From: an uncultured Schaedlerella sp.
GTDB taxonomy: Bacteria > Bacillota > Clostridia > Lachnospirales > Lachnospiraceae
DNA: 24,111 bases
Direction of reading: 5' to 3'
NCBI GenBank assembly: GCA_934435195.1
Contig: CAKSAJ010000036.1
Coordinates: forward strand, 1 to 24,111
In this document: positions 9,201-14,734 of the stretch, one piece after another
Layout of the letters: every line of letters starts with the position of its first letter
Numbering within the stretch: position 1 is the stretch's first letter
Notes under the pieces: generated by a model
What the model saw: the letters and a program-made list of their open reading frames with translations, nothing else
What the model was told of the DNA's origin: nothing
Database searches by the model: none
Made by a program: the position numbers and the translations under genes

Positions 9201-10370
9201 AATGTATCTCCAAAAGAAGCTGTTCTAGTATGGAATGCTGAAACTTGGTATACATATACAGGAAATACATATGGAATAGAGGCAAGGGTTAAATCTGATA
9301 GTCTTCTGGGAAATGATAGTTGTGAGATAAAAAAACTGTTAAATGCAGAATGTACAGAAGTAGGAAAATACAAAGCAGTTGCAATAGGGGTGACAAATGC
9401 GAATTACATTCTTTCAGGAACAAGTGGGATACATGTGTGGGAATACGAGATTTTGCAGGCCGATCCAAGCGTAACATTTCCTGATATAACGGTGACATAT
9501 GGAGACAGTTTAAAGAAAGCAACACTTTCCGGTCAGTCAGGAGAAGGCGAGTTTAGGTTTGCTGATGATACAGTAGTACTTACAGTGGCAGAGAATCAGA
9601 GTGGACATGAGATGATTTTTACACCATCTAATCCGAATTATAAAACGGTTACGTCAACGCTTCCGGTAACAGTCCAGCCAAGGAAACTTGTGATTAGACC
9701 GGATCGTGCGGAAAAGGAATATGGAAAGACAATCTCAGAATATACGTGGTCAATTATAGACGGAAATCTGGCGGGAGAAGATCAGACAGAGGATCTTGAC
9801 ATTGAGGTTACATTGACAGCTGGAGATGGAGAAAAGGAAAACTGCAAAGTAGGTTCCTATAATATAGTAGAAAAAACTCCGCTGGCAGCAGGCAATGCAA
9901 ATTACGCAGTGTCTTTAACACCGGGAACACTGCGCATCCAGCCAAAACCATTAGGCGTTGCATGGAATACAGATGGAACTGTGGTATATACAGGAAAAGA
10001 AGCAAATGTATCAGCAGAATTTACAGGTGTATTGTTTAAGGATGATTGTAAAGCAGTTGTAGAAGGTGGAAATGCAGTGAAGCCAGGAAAATACACAGCT
10101 AATATTGTCAGAATGACTGGCGAACAGAGTGATAATTATGTTCTCAAAGGAGAAGACTCGGAATATCAGATGGAATACCAGATTGTGAAGAAAGAAGAAA
10201 TGAAGCAGCAAGATACGAAAAAGCCTGATACAAAAGGAACAACAACAGGTAAACCAGTGAAAAAAGTAAAGACAGGAGATACCTTTAGCTGGATATGGAT
10301 TATTACAATGGCAGGGGCACTTGTTGTGATAGGTGGAGTAGGTTATTTTATAAAAAGAAAAAGGAAGTAA
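6216..10370 (+). CDS. secreted, wall-anchored PI-specific phospholipase C-like protein with ricin-type lectin domains
   Basis: Large modular surface protein of 1384 residues. Residues 1-28 are a signal peptide ending VKAA. About 40-345 contain beta-trefoil (ricin B-like) sugar-binding sequence, clearest near 258-327 with QLWRF and DGTYKIQNARNGMYI. About 360-665 form a PLC-X/PI-PLC domain: PATHDSGT with His381, SFDIR (Asp418, Arg420) and IIHGG with His437 match the two catalytic histidines and the DxR site of bacterial PI-PLC. Likely substrate is phosphatidylinositol or a GPI-like glycan, unproven. From about 680, Ig-like and MBG-like repeats with YGE/YGK motifs follow, interrupted by a Ser/Asn/Glu-rich linker (848-892). 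The C-terminus has KTGD (1352-1355), a membrane helix and a basic tail, a variant sortase signal. AAGGAGG precedes the ATG. Confidence 0.88.
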   Translation: MGKIKRILAVFLMVMMIFTEIPLSVKAADSSGSMSTDMETNSELFITLEENTEYRWNVDNIAEKGNDVHLDTGEGNNCRFRLDKIENGWYGIKHIKVNGTDRFVDVEHESTKSGAKLHLWESSDSKVKGKEHRQFAFYYLGDDVNGNKRYYIKNRKSGKWIGYEGKLNNNNPNIIQTEEKDRKVWIVTKSVVPLTGKETQVLTEGDTTAVCEIHQAGELEAINRQGNTSLPGELVLFKKMGIASKWKLVWYPEYHAYRIEAISDGEGDTRYALDIMGESGRNNTPVNIWDKESFDRNQNTSQLWRFFRQNDGTYKIQNARNGMYINGQTYNDVLLCPTASLVDLSILEGSNSETQYNYADEWMAEIPDDALLSSVNIPATHDSGTAAVFQDALPYISMTSCQYLYYSEQLNVGARSFDIRGNAKKDDASAQDVMIIHGGDRIQCEDKYGNDLTLKDIFDTSLGFLQKHPSETIILTVKPDDGSVVGLEHAVAEFIKNNAEHVYTGGNIPSMKEARGKIVFMRRFELSQSYSEDWLVRAMGLNITNWDEVSYRDYKYAYKRYDDGINHVYIQDAYNTYEGLLASVKWDYILGTMQQTTEQDKSHPIDYNSWVFNYTSCARGFPLELTKEINPRLFEDKDNCIDSRYLGMMMLNFINEPMSRLIYETNFGMKFEPKLPIPEIEVECGQTLAEATLKGIEGAPAGKWLFKDADHVVTDEEVANQTKFELIFQPTDNKTYKNVTMQVPVKTVKKTEVITAYIGCEEISYGEIPKMAYAIVPAETIKAEELETLFANVTNEMKVQETGQSLNEVIDEGIYKIDCPETVGGFKVKWIHLKEHDLVVNPVSVTASENTVLENSSVTENAVENGSVAGNIEENGSGVSVAEESSAVAGSSIQRIVVRADKKAKMYGEKLTAADLTFTISASEEAKLLPGDTMDSLGLTLKATTIEPENILSGSTTDKDGDEILDIYGDAGKYLIQKDNATNTNYDVVVIPAFLNVSPKEAVLVWNAETWYTYTGNTYGIEARVKSDSLLGNDSCEIKKLLNAECTEVGKYKAVAIGVTNANYILSGTSGIHVWEYEILQADPSVTFPDITVTYGDSLKKATLSGQSGEGEFRFADDTVVLTVAENQSGHEMIFTPSNPNYKTVTSTLPVTVQPRKLVIRPDRAEKEYGKTISEYTWSIIDGNLAGEDQTEDLDIEVTLTAGDGEKENCKVGSYNIVEKTPLAAGNANYAVSLTPGTLRIQPKPLGVAWNTDGTVVYTGKEANVSAEFTGVLFKDDCKAVVEGGNAVKPGKYTANIVRMTGEQSDNYVLKGEDSEYQMEYQIVKKEEMKQQDTKKPDTKGTTTGKPVKKVKTGDTFSWIWIITMAGALVVIGGVGYFIKRKRK

Positions 10371-10390
10371 TTGCTATTTAGTTCACTTGG

Positions 10391-10638
10391 TGGCAATGCG
10401 TTCCTTACAAAAAATTGATATAAGAATTCTTGCTCAGATTCCATGAGCGGGTGACACATAAGAGTGTAAATTTTTGCTAAAAGCAAATGAATTTGAACTC
10501 AAACTTGCTGCTACGCAGCTTCAAACACGTTCGTTCAAATTCATTAACACAAAAATTTACGCTCTAAGTGTCTCCAACGCTCACTCCATATTCGCTCGAA
10601 TTTCTTATATCAATTTTTTTGTAAGGAATGTATTGGCA
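10391..10638. repeat. long imperfect inverted repeat (~115-bp arms)
   Basis: The left arm (about 10391-10494) and right arm (about 10538-10638) are reverse complements with roughly 80% identity by eye and small indels. Shared blocks include TTCCTTACAAAAAATTGATA, GTAAATTTTTG and AATGAATTTGAAC. The centre holds a small hairpin, GCTGC-TAC-GCAGC (10507-10519). A transcript through it would fold into a single long hairpin. A reading frame through it (10474-10803) has no ribosome-binding site and is not called. Confidence 0.8.
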
Positions 10639-10653
10639 CAATTTCTGAGAGGT

Positions 10654-10966
10654 GTATCCGCAAGTTATAGAAAGGGCAAGTTGAGGATGCACAATTTCAA
10701 TGAGGAACATCCTCAAGTTATCGAAAACGTGGGATGTAGATGCAAAATTTTCAAAGGAAGCATCCTCAAATCCCAGAAAAGGCACGATGTAGATGCAATT
10801 TAATATGATAGGCAGGCTTAAAAGTATCTGCAAGCTCAAAGAAGAGCAAGTTGTAGATTATAATGGTCAAGAAAAGAGCATCTGCAACAGCGAATATCAA
10901 GCCTTGCAGATACAACGATTGTCACAAAGGCATCTGAGACAGCAAATAAACCCAGGATATAGATAC
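10654..10966. repeat. array of twelve alternating 10-bp half-sites, ~53-bp period
   Basis: A motif near GCATCYKCAA occurs forward at 10654, 10707, 10760, 10824, 10878 and 10930, and inverted at 10681, 10734, 10787, 10851, 10904 and 10957. Forward-to-inverted spacing is 27 bp in five pairs and 26 in the other. Inverted-to-forward spacing is 26-27 bp except 37 bp between the third and fourth units. The sequence between motifs also resembles itself from unit to unit, so these are degenerate 53-bp direct repeats with internal dyad symmetry. The period is not a multiple of three, which argues against coding. Individual copies are degenerate, some strongly. Function unknown. Confidence 0.72.
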
Positions 10967-11014
10967 ATCAGAAATCCATCATCGTTCCACCTATTTCGAT
11001 CACAGTACACCACA

Positions 11015-11102
11015 AAGCAAGAAAAAGACTATGCAATCCAGCGAATTGGAGTCGGGCTTGCCCGACGAAGCTGAGCAGGAGTGCATAGTCTTTTTCTTGC
11101 TT
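11015..11102. repeat. large hairpin with perfect 21-bp stem, probable bidirectional terminator
   Basis: Positions 11015-11035 and 11082-11102 are perfect reverse complements. The interior forms a second stem, GTCGGG/CCCGAC (11051-11066). Each arm carries a run of five A or T next to GACTATGCA/TGCATAGTC, so an inner part could act as an intrinsic terminator on either strand. It lies at the right edge of the composite element, upstream of the tRNA promoter. Confidence 0.75.
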
Positions 11103-11211
11103 GGAATTGTCGTGAACTAAACAGCAACTTAATGAACTAAATAGTAAATAAATATCTGACAATAGCACTTAAAGAGCTGAAAATTCTAACGAAAAAAATA
11201 CAAAAAACCTC

Positions 11212-11239
11212 TTGATTTTTCTGAACAGTCTGTTATAAT
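11212..11239 (+). promoter_or_regulatory. tRNA promoter
   Basis: TTGATT (11212-11217) and TATAAT (11234-11239) are 16 bp apart, with an upstream TG giving an extended -10. Transcription would begin near 11246, about 33 bases before tRNA-Gln. Confidence 0.65.
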
Positions 11240-11278
11240 AATCATGTTGCGTGTGACAAATAAGATAAATAAAGATGA

Positions 11279-11350
11279 TGCGGAATGGTGTAATTGGCAG
11301 CACAGCAGACTCTGACTCTGTTAGTAGGGGTTCAAGTCCCTTTTCCGTAG
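11279..11350 (+). tRNA. tRNA-Gln (anticodon CUG)
   Basis: A full cloverleaf of 72 nt is visible. The acceptor TGCGGAA pairs with TTCCGTA (one G-U), the D-arm is GTG...CAC and the anticodon stem is GCAGA/TCTGT with loop CTCTGAC, giving anticodon CTG. The T-arm contains GGTTCAAGTC and the discriminator is G, as expected for Gln. CCA is not encoded. Confidence 0.92.
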
Positions 11351-11353
11351 CTT

Positions 11354-11381
11354 AGAATCTGGATTGTCCAGATTCTTTTAT
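11354..11381 (+). terminator. hairpin terminator between the two tRNA genes
   Basis: GAATCTGGA pairs with TCCAGATTC around a three-base loop, followed by TTTTATT. It may release tRNA-Gln alone or act as a processing or partial read-through site, since tRNA-Pro has no separate promoter in the short gap. Confidence 0.7.
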
Positions 11382-11384
11382 TAT

Positions 11385-11458
<74 letters not shown>

Positions 11459-11474
11459 TATTGTTATAGTATTT

Positions 11475-11505
11475 CACGAAGTCAAGTACTTCGTGTTTTT
11501 TTATT
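11475..11505 (+). terminator. terminator after tRNA-Pro
   Basis: CACGAAGT pairs perfectly with ACTTCGTG and is followed by seven T. It ends the tRNA transcript and lies 34 bases before the next gene. Confidence 0.85.
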
Positions 11506-11538
11506 ACGTAGAAAATTTGTGAAAGATAGGAATGTAAA

Positions 11539-11832
11539 ATGAGTGAACAGCCAAAGTGGATGGGAAAGCATTACTCGTTTTTCTGTAATAAAGAATGTGA
11601 GTATTTTCCGTGTCATAAAACAAATCATCCGGAAGATTTTAATTGTTTGTTTTGCTATTGTCCGTTATATACTCTGGGAGATAAATGCGGAGGGAACTTT
11701 CGATATACAGAGAGTGGGATTAAAGATTGCACAGAGTGTATGTTGCCTCACAAGAGAAAGAATTATGGTTATATTATAGGTAAATACGGAGAAATCATGG
11801 AAAAGGCAAGGAAAACGGATGAAAAGAAATAA
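11539..11832 (+). CDS. small cysteine-rich protein (probable metal-binding)
   Basis: A 97-residue protein with nine cysteines (16, 20, 25, 36, 39, 41, 50, 64, 67) plus His26, His30 and His71. They are grouped as CNKEC, FPCH, CLFCYC and CTEC, which suggests one or more zinc or iron-sulfur sites. It resembles the 'cysteine-rich small domain' proteins found in clostridia and methanogens, some of which are linked to cobalamin genes; no such genes are nearby, so the role is unknown. There is no signal peptide or membrane segment. GATAGGA lies ahead of the ATG. A second ORF starting four bases later in another frame is a shadow. Confidence 0.75.
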   Translation: MSEQPKWMGKHYSFFCNKECEYFPCHKTNHPEDFNCLFCYCPLYTLGDKCGGNFRYTESGIKDCTECMLPHKRKNYGYIIGKYGEIMEKARKTDEKK

Positions 11833-11919
11833 AATAGTTTCTGAACAAAAGATGATTTCAAGAATATGGATGAAGATTTTGAAAAAATCAAAAAACCAGA
11901 ATTAATTTGTGAAAAACTC

Positions 11920-11948
11920 TTGATTTTATAAAAATACATGATTATACT
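11920..11948 (+). promoter_or_regulatory. promoter of the riboswitch-ribU transcript
   Basis: TTGATT (11920-11925) and TATACT (11943-11948) are 17 bp apart. The expected start near 11955 lies about 17 bases before the riboswitch aptamer. Confidence 0.6.
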
Positions 11949-11971
11949 TATATATGAAATTGAACAAAGAA

Positions 11972-12101
11972 ATTCTTCGGGGTAGGGTGCAAGTCCCAAC
12001 CGGCGGTATAGTCCGCGACCCACGTAAGTGGTTGAACTGGTGACTCATAAGTTTGATGAGAATTCCAGTACCGACAGTAAAGTCTGGATGAGAGAAGAAA
12101 T
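11972..12101 (+). ncRNA. FMN riboswitch (RFN element)
   Basis: The conserved RFN blocks appear in order: TTCTTCGGGGTAGGGTG, AAGTCCCAACCGGCGGT, AGTCCGCGACCC, a variable stem CCACGTAAGTGG, TGAACTGGTGA, a second variable stem, ATTCCAGTACCGACAGT and AAAGTCTGGATGAGAGAAG. The aptamer binds FMN and should switch off the downstream riboflavin transporter when FMN is plentiful. The expression platform is probably the terminator at 12121-12156. Confidence 0.97.
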
Positions 12102-12120
12102 TGATGTCATAGAGATAACA

Positions 12121-12156
12121 AAAACCCCGGATTTTTTAATTCGGGTTTTCTTTTTT
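12121..12156 (+). terminator. riboswitch-controlled terminator
   Basis: AAAACCCCGGA pairs with TTCGGGTTTT (one mismatch or bulge) followed by CTTTTTT. It lies about 20 bases after the FMN aptamer and 64 before ribU, the position expected for transcription attenuation. The competing antiterminator was not resolved by eye. Confidence 0.8.
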
Positions 12157-12219
12157 GACAACACTTCCAAGAAGACTTTCTTTCTTTTCAAAATCTATTT
12201 GTTTTAAAGGAGAGAAAAA

Positions 12220-12849
12220 ATGAGTACAGGTAGTAATGTAGCAACAGCAGAAAAAACACAAAAAGTAGGAGTAAGAACGTTGGTCCAGATTGGTATGCTT
12301 GCAGCAATCGCAGTGGTATTGATGTTATTTGAGATTCCACTTCCATTTGCACCATCATTTTACAAGATTGATTTCAGTGAAGTTCCGGTAATGGTTGGAT
12401 GTTTTGTGATGGGACCTCTGGCAGGTGCAGCAATTGAATTTGTTAAAATTCTTTTGAACTTTGTAATCAACGGAACAACTACAGCAGGTGTCGGAGAATT
12501 AGCAAACTTTCTGGTAGGATGTGCATTGTGCGTACCGGCAGGTATTATTTATAAATATAAACGTACAAGAAAAGGTGCATTGCTCGGTATGGCAGCAGGA
12601 ACACTTTTGATGGTTGTTGTAGGAAGTGCAATGAATGCATTTGTATTACTTCCGGTTTATGCAAAAGCATTTGGAATGCCAATCGATGCGTTGGTAGCAA
12701 TGGGAACTGCAGTTAATTCACACATCACAAGTCTTTCAACATTTGTGTTATTTGCAGTAGCACCATTTAACTTATTAAAAGGAGTTTTGGTTTCGTTGAT
12801 CGTGCTATTGATCTACAAGAAAATCAGTCCTATTTTTAAAATGAGATAA
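12220..12849 (+). CDS. ribU: ECF riboflavin transporter S component RibU
   Basis: Membrane-embedded substrate-binding subunit of an energy-coupling-factor importer for riboflavin; it works with a shared EcfA/EcfA'/EcfT module encoded outside the window. The 209-residue protein has about six hydrophobic segments. It also has the RibU-typical FAPSFYKIDFSEVPVMVG region (about 47-64), GPLAGAAIEFVKILLNFV and GELANFLVG. The FMN riboswitch directly upstream makes the substrate assignment strong. AAAGGAGAG precedes the ATG. The soluble N-terminal ~17 residues before the first helix are not conserved-looking. Confidence 0.95.
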   Translation: MSTGSNVATAEKTQKVGVRTLVQIGMLAAIAVVLMLFEIPLPFAPSFYKIDFSEVPVMVGCFVMGPLAGAAIEFVKILLNFVINGTTTAGVGELANFLVGCALCVPAGIIYKYKRTRKGALLGMAAGTLLMVVVGSAMNAFVLLPVYAKAFGMPIDALVAMGTAVNSHITSLSTFVLFAVAPFNLLKGVLVSLIVLLIYKKISPIFKMR

Positions 12850-12870
12850 GAGTACAAAAAACAGTAGTGC

Positions 12871-12915
12871 AAAGAGGCGTTGGTATGCGTTGAACATATC
12901 AAGGTCTCTTTTTTC
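12871..12915 (+). terminator. terminator after ribU
   Basis: AAAGAGGCGTTG pairs imperfectly with CAAGGTCTCTTT across a ~16-base loop and leads into a run of T. It lies 21 bases after the ribU stop. Confidence 0.65.
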
Positions 12916-12938
12916 GTTTCATTTTATAATGGGATATA

Positions 12939-12947
12939 TGTTATAAT
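12939..12947 (+). promoter_or_regulatory. extended -10 promoter of the antiporter gene
   Basis: TGTTATAAT is a perfect -10 with an extended TG motif, 32 bases ahead of the start codon. No convincing -35 is visible at the right distance. Confidence 0.5.
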
Positions 12948-12979
12948 AGGAAGAAATAGAAAAAAGAAGAGGTGAGTGC

Positions 12980-14569
12980 GTGGAGACAAGTTTAATTTTA
13001 TGTGCAGTTGTAATTATAACATGTATTTTGACAAACAAGTTGACAAACAGGATTGGAGTGCCGGCTGTTTTAGTGTTTATGGCGATTGGAATGGTATTTG
13101 GAAGTGAAGGGATTTTTAAAATTCCATTCGATAATTTTGGAATAGCGGAAAAAATTTGTTCTACGGCACTTGTCTTTATTATGTTTTATGGTGGTTTTGG
13201 AACAAGTTTAAAAGCGGCAAAGCCGGTTCTTAAACAATCAATTTGCATGTCAACATTGGGGGTTGTATTAACATCGGTGTTGACAGGCGTGTTTTGCCAC
13301 TATGTATTACATATGACTCTTAAAGAAGGAATGTTGCTAGGTGCAGTTGTTGGTTCTACGGATGCAGCGTCAGTATTTTCAATATTAAGGTCAAAGCAGC
13401 TGAACTTGAAAGATGGAACGGCATCTATTTTGGAAGTAGAAAGCGGAAGCAACGATCCAGTTGCTTATATGATGACGATGATCATTCTGAGTTGGATGTC
13501 ATTGAGCAATCAAAATATTGTCTGGATACTAATAAAACAGATTGGGGTCGGTTTTTTATTTGGAATAGGAGTTGGTGCACTTGCTGTTTGGAGTTTGAAG
13601 CATATTGAATTTGAAATAGAAGGAATGGATACAATTCTGATGATTGCGTTGGTATTGTTTGCTTATGCCGGCTCTGTATTACTTGGAGGAAATGGGTATC
13701 TAAGTGTGTATTTACAAGGGATTATAATAGGAAATCAGAAATTTGATCATAAAGTTGTATTGATTCATTTCTTTGATGGAATCAATCATCTGGCGCAGAT
13801 TTTAATTTTCTTCTTGTTAGGATTACTTGTTTTCCCATCGCAATTATTGGGAATCGCAGGAAGTGCAATATTGGTTTTTATAGGTTTGACTTTTATCGCA
13901 AGGCCAATAGCAACTTTTTTGTTGCTTTTGCCATTTCAATCAAGCTTTAAACAGAAAACCTTGATTGCATTTTCCGGATTGCGAGGTGCCGCTTCGATTG
14001 TATTTGCAATTATGGTGACGGTAAGCCCGGTCTATACGAAAAGTGATGTATTTAACATCGTATTTTGTGTGGCGTTGATTTCTGTTACATTTCAGGGACT
14101 TTTACTTCCGGTGGTTGCAGAACGACTTGATATGGTAGATGATGAACAAAATGTTATGAAGACATTTAGTGATTATCAGGAAGAACAACAGATTCAATTG
14201 ATTCAAATGAAAATGGAAAAAGATCATAAGTATGTGGGGAAAAAGATTTCTGAACTGCGGATAAAAAATATGTTGATCGTTTTGATTAAACGTGGTGATG
14301 AGGATATTATCCCAAGGGCTGAAGTGAAGATAAAAGAAGGAGATATTCTTGTACTGAGTGCGCAATCATATGAAGGGGATATTGATATGGTATTGAGGGA
14401 AGAAACGGTGGAAGAAGGAGATGGAAGAATCGGGTGTCAGATTAAAGATTTACCGAAAATGGAAGAGCGAATGATTGCGTTAATCCGACGAGAAGATGGC
14501 TCGACAGTTATTCCAAAAGGAGAGACAGTTATTCAAAAGGGAGATGTTCTGGCAATCAGTGGAAATTAA
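12980..14569 (+). CDS. potassium/proton antiporter, CPA1 family with RCK_C domains (NhaP2/CvrA type)
   Basis: Membrane cation/H+ antiporter of 529 residues. About residues 1-390 form a Na_H_exchanger domain with about a dozen hydrophobic helices; typical motifs are FIMFYGGFG (loop after helix 3), GSTDAASVFSIL and EVESGSNDPVAYM, which carry the acidic transport residues. The C-terminal cytoplasmic part has two TrkA-C/RCK_C-like units (about 405-465 and 478-529; IPRAEVKIKEGDILVL and IPKGETVIQKGDVLAISG), which in relatives bind nucleotide-type ligands. The start is a GTG, with AGAGGTG just upstream; another GTG eight bases earlier is out of frame. It likely exports K+ (or Na+) in exchange for H+. 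It appears monocistronic. Confidence 0.9.
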   Translation: METSLILCAVVIITCILTNKLTNRIGVPAVLVFMAIGMVFGSEGIFKIPFDNFGIAEKICSTALVFIMFYGGFGTSLKAAKPVLKQSICMSTLGVVLTSVLTGVFCHYVLHMTLKEGMLLGAVVGSTDAASVFSILRSKQLNLKDGTASILEVESGSNDPVAYMMTMIILSWMSLSNQNIVWILIKQIGVGFLFGIGVGALAVWSLKHIEFEIEGMDTILMIALVLFAYAGSVLLGGNGYLSVYLQGIIIGNQKFDHKVVLIHFFDGINHLAQILIFFLLGLLVFPSQLLGIAGSAILVFIGLTFIARPIATFLLLLPFQSSFKQKTLIAFSGLRGAASIVFAIMVTVSPVYTKSDVFNIVFCVALISVTFQGLLLPVVAERLDMVDDEQNVMKTFSDYQEEQQIQLIQMKMEKDHKYVGKKISELRIKNMLIVLIKRGDEDIIPRAEVKIKEGDILVLSAQSYEGDIDMVLREETVEEGDGRIGCQIKDLPKMEERMIALIRREDGSTVIPKGETVIQKGDVLAISGN

Positions 14570-14578
14570 AATTTATTG

Positions 14579-14607
14579 TTGACAAGTTTGGAATTTTATA
14601 TTAGAAT
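14579..14607 (+). promoter_or_regulatory. strong sigma-A-like promoter upstream of the wall hydrolase
   Basis: TTGACA (14579-14584) and TAGAAT (14602-14607) are 17 bp apart. A second possible -10, TATAAT, lies at 14659-14664 with a poor -35, immediately downstream of the WalR-like box. Confidence 0.65.
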
Positions 14608-14615
14608 GTCGACTC

Positions 14616-14632
14616 GTAACAAAATTGTAACA
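14616..14632 (-). promoter_or_regulatory. WalR-like box (TGTTAC-N5-TGTTAC)
   Basis: Read on the minus strand, 14632-14616 is TGTTAC AATTT TGTTAC, an exact match to the WalR (YycF) consensus TGTWAH-N5-TGTWAH. It lies just upstream of the weak promoter whose -10 is at 14659, and the gene it precedes encodes a cell-wall hydrolase, the classic class of WalKR target. A near-match, TGTTAC-N5-TGTAGG, lies at 14708-14724 and overlaps the ribosome-binding site. Regulation is inferred. Confidence 0.5.
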
Positions 14633-14734
14633 TTTGTAATAAAAACGAAAAAAACGAATATAATTTATTATAACTCGTTAATCAAAGTGAAATAAAATTG
14701 CAAAGAATGTTACGAAATTGTAGGAGGAGACTAT

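Larger units (their letters stand above)
10371..11127. repeat. composite non-coding element bounded by inverted repeats
   Basis: The gene-free stretch after the phospholipase gene begins with TTGCTATTTAGTTCAC (10371-10386) and ends with GTGAACTAAACAGCAA (11112-11127), inverted repeats matching at 15 of 16 positions. A second, slightly diverged copy of the right end (TGAACTAAATAGTAA) follows at 11133-11147. Inside are a long inverted repeat, an array of alternating half-sites and a large hairpin, listed separately. No target-site duplication is evident and no transposase is encoded. It could be a non-autonomous (MITE-like) element or a large structured RNA. The boundaries are inferred from the terminal repeats. 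Confidence 0.5.

Noticed and set aside
10474..10803. 109-residue ORF through the inverted repeat and half-site array
   Set aside because: It crosses unrelated repeat modules, has no ribosome-binding site, and the repeat period (53 bp) is incompatible with a repeated reading frame.
10654..10966. CRISPR array
   Set aside because: The motifs alternate in orientation, the sequence between them is itself repeated rather than unique, and there are no cas genes.
10793..11074. 93-residue ORF, and minus-strand ORFs at 10564-10839 and 10968-11168
   Set aside because: They are open frames created by the repeats and the large hairpin. No start signal or recognisable protein features are seen.
11354..11381. 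T-box or other riboswitch near the tRNA genes
   Set aside because: Only a short terminator-like hairpin is present; no T-box specifier stem or conserved T-box sequence was seen.
11543..11779. 78-residue ORF overlapping the Cys-rich protein gene
   Set aside because: The neighbouring frame has nine regularly spaced cysteines and a better start; this one is a shadow.
14708..14724. Second WalR box (TGTTAC-N5-TGTAGG) over the ribosome-binding site
   Set aside because: The second half breaks the consensus at the fifth base and coincides with the Shine-Dalgarno sequence; not called as a separate site.
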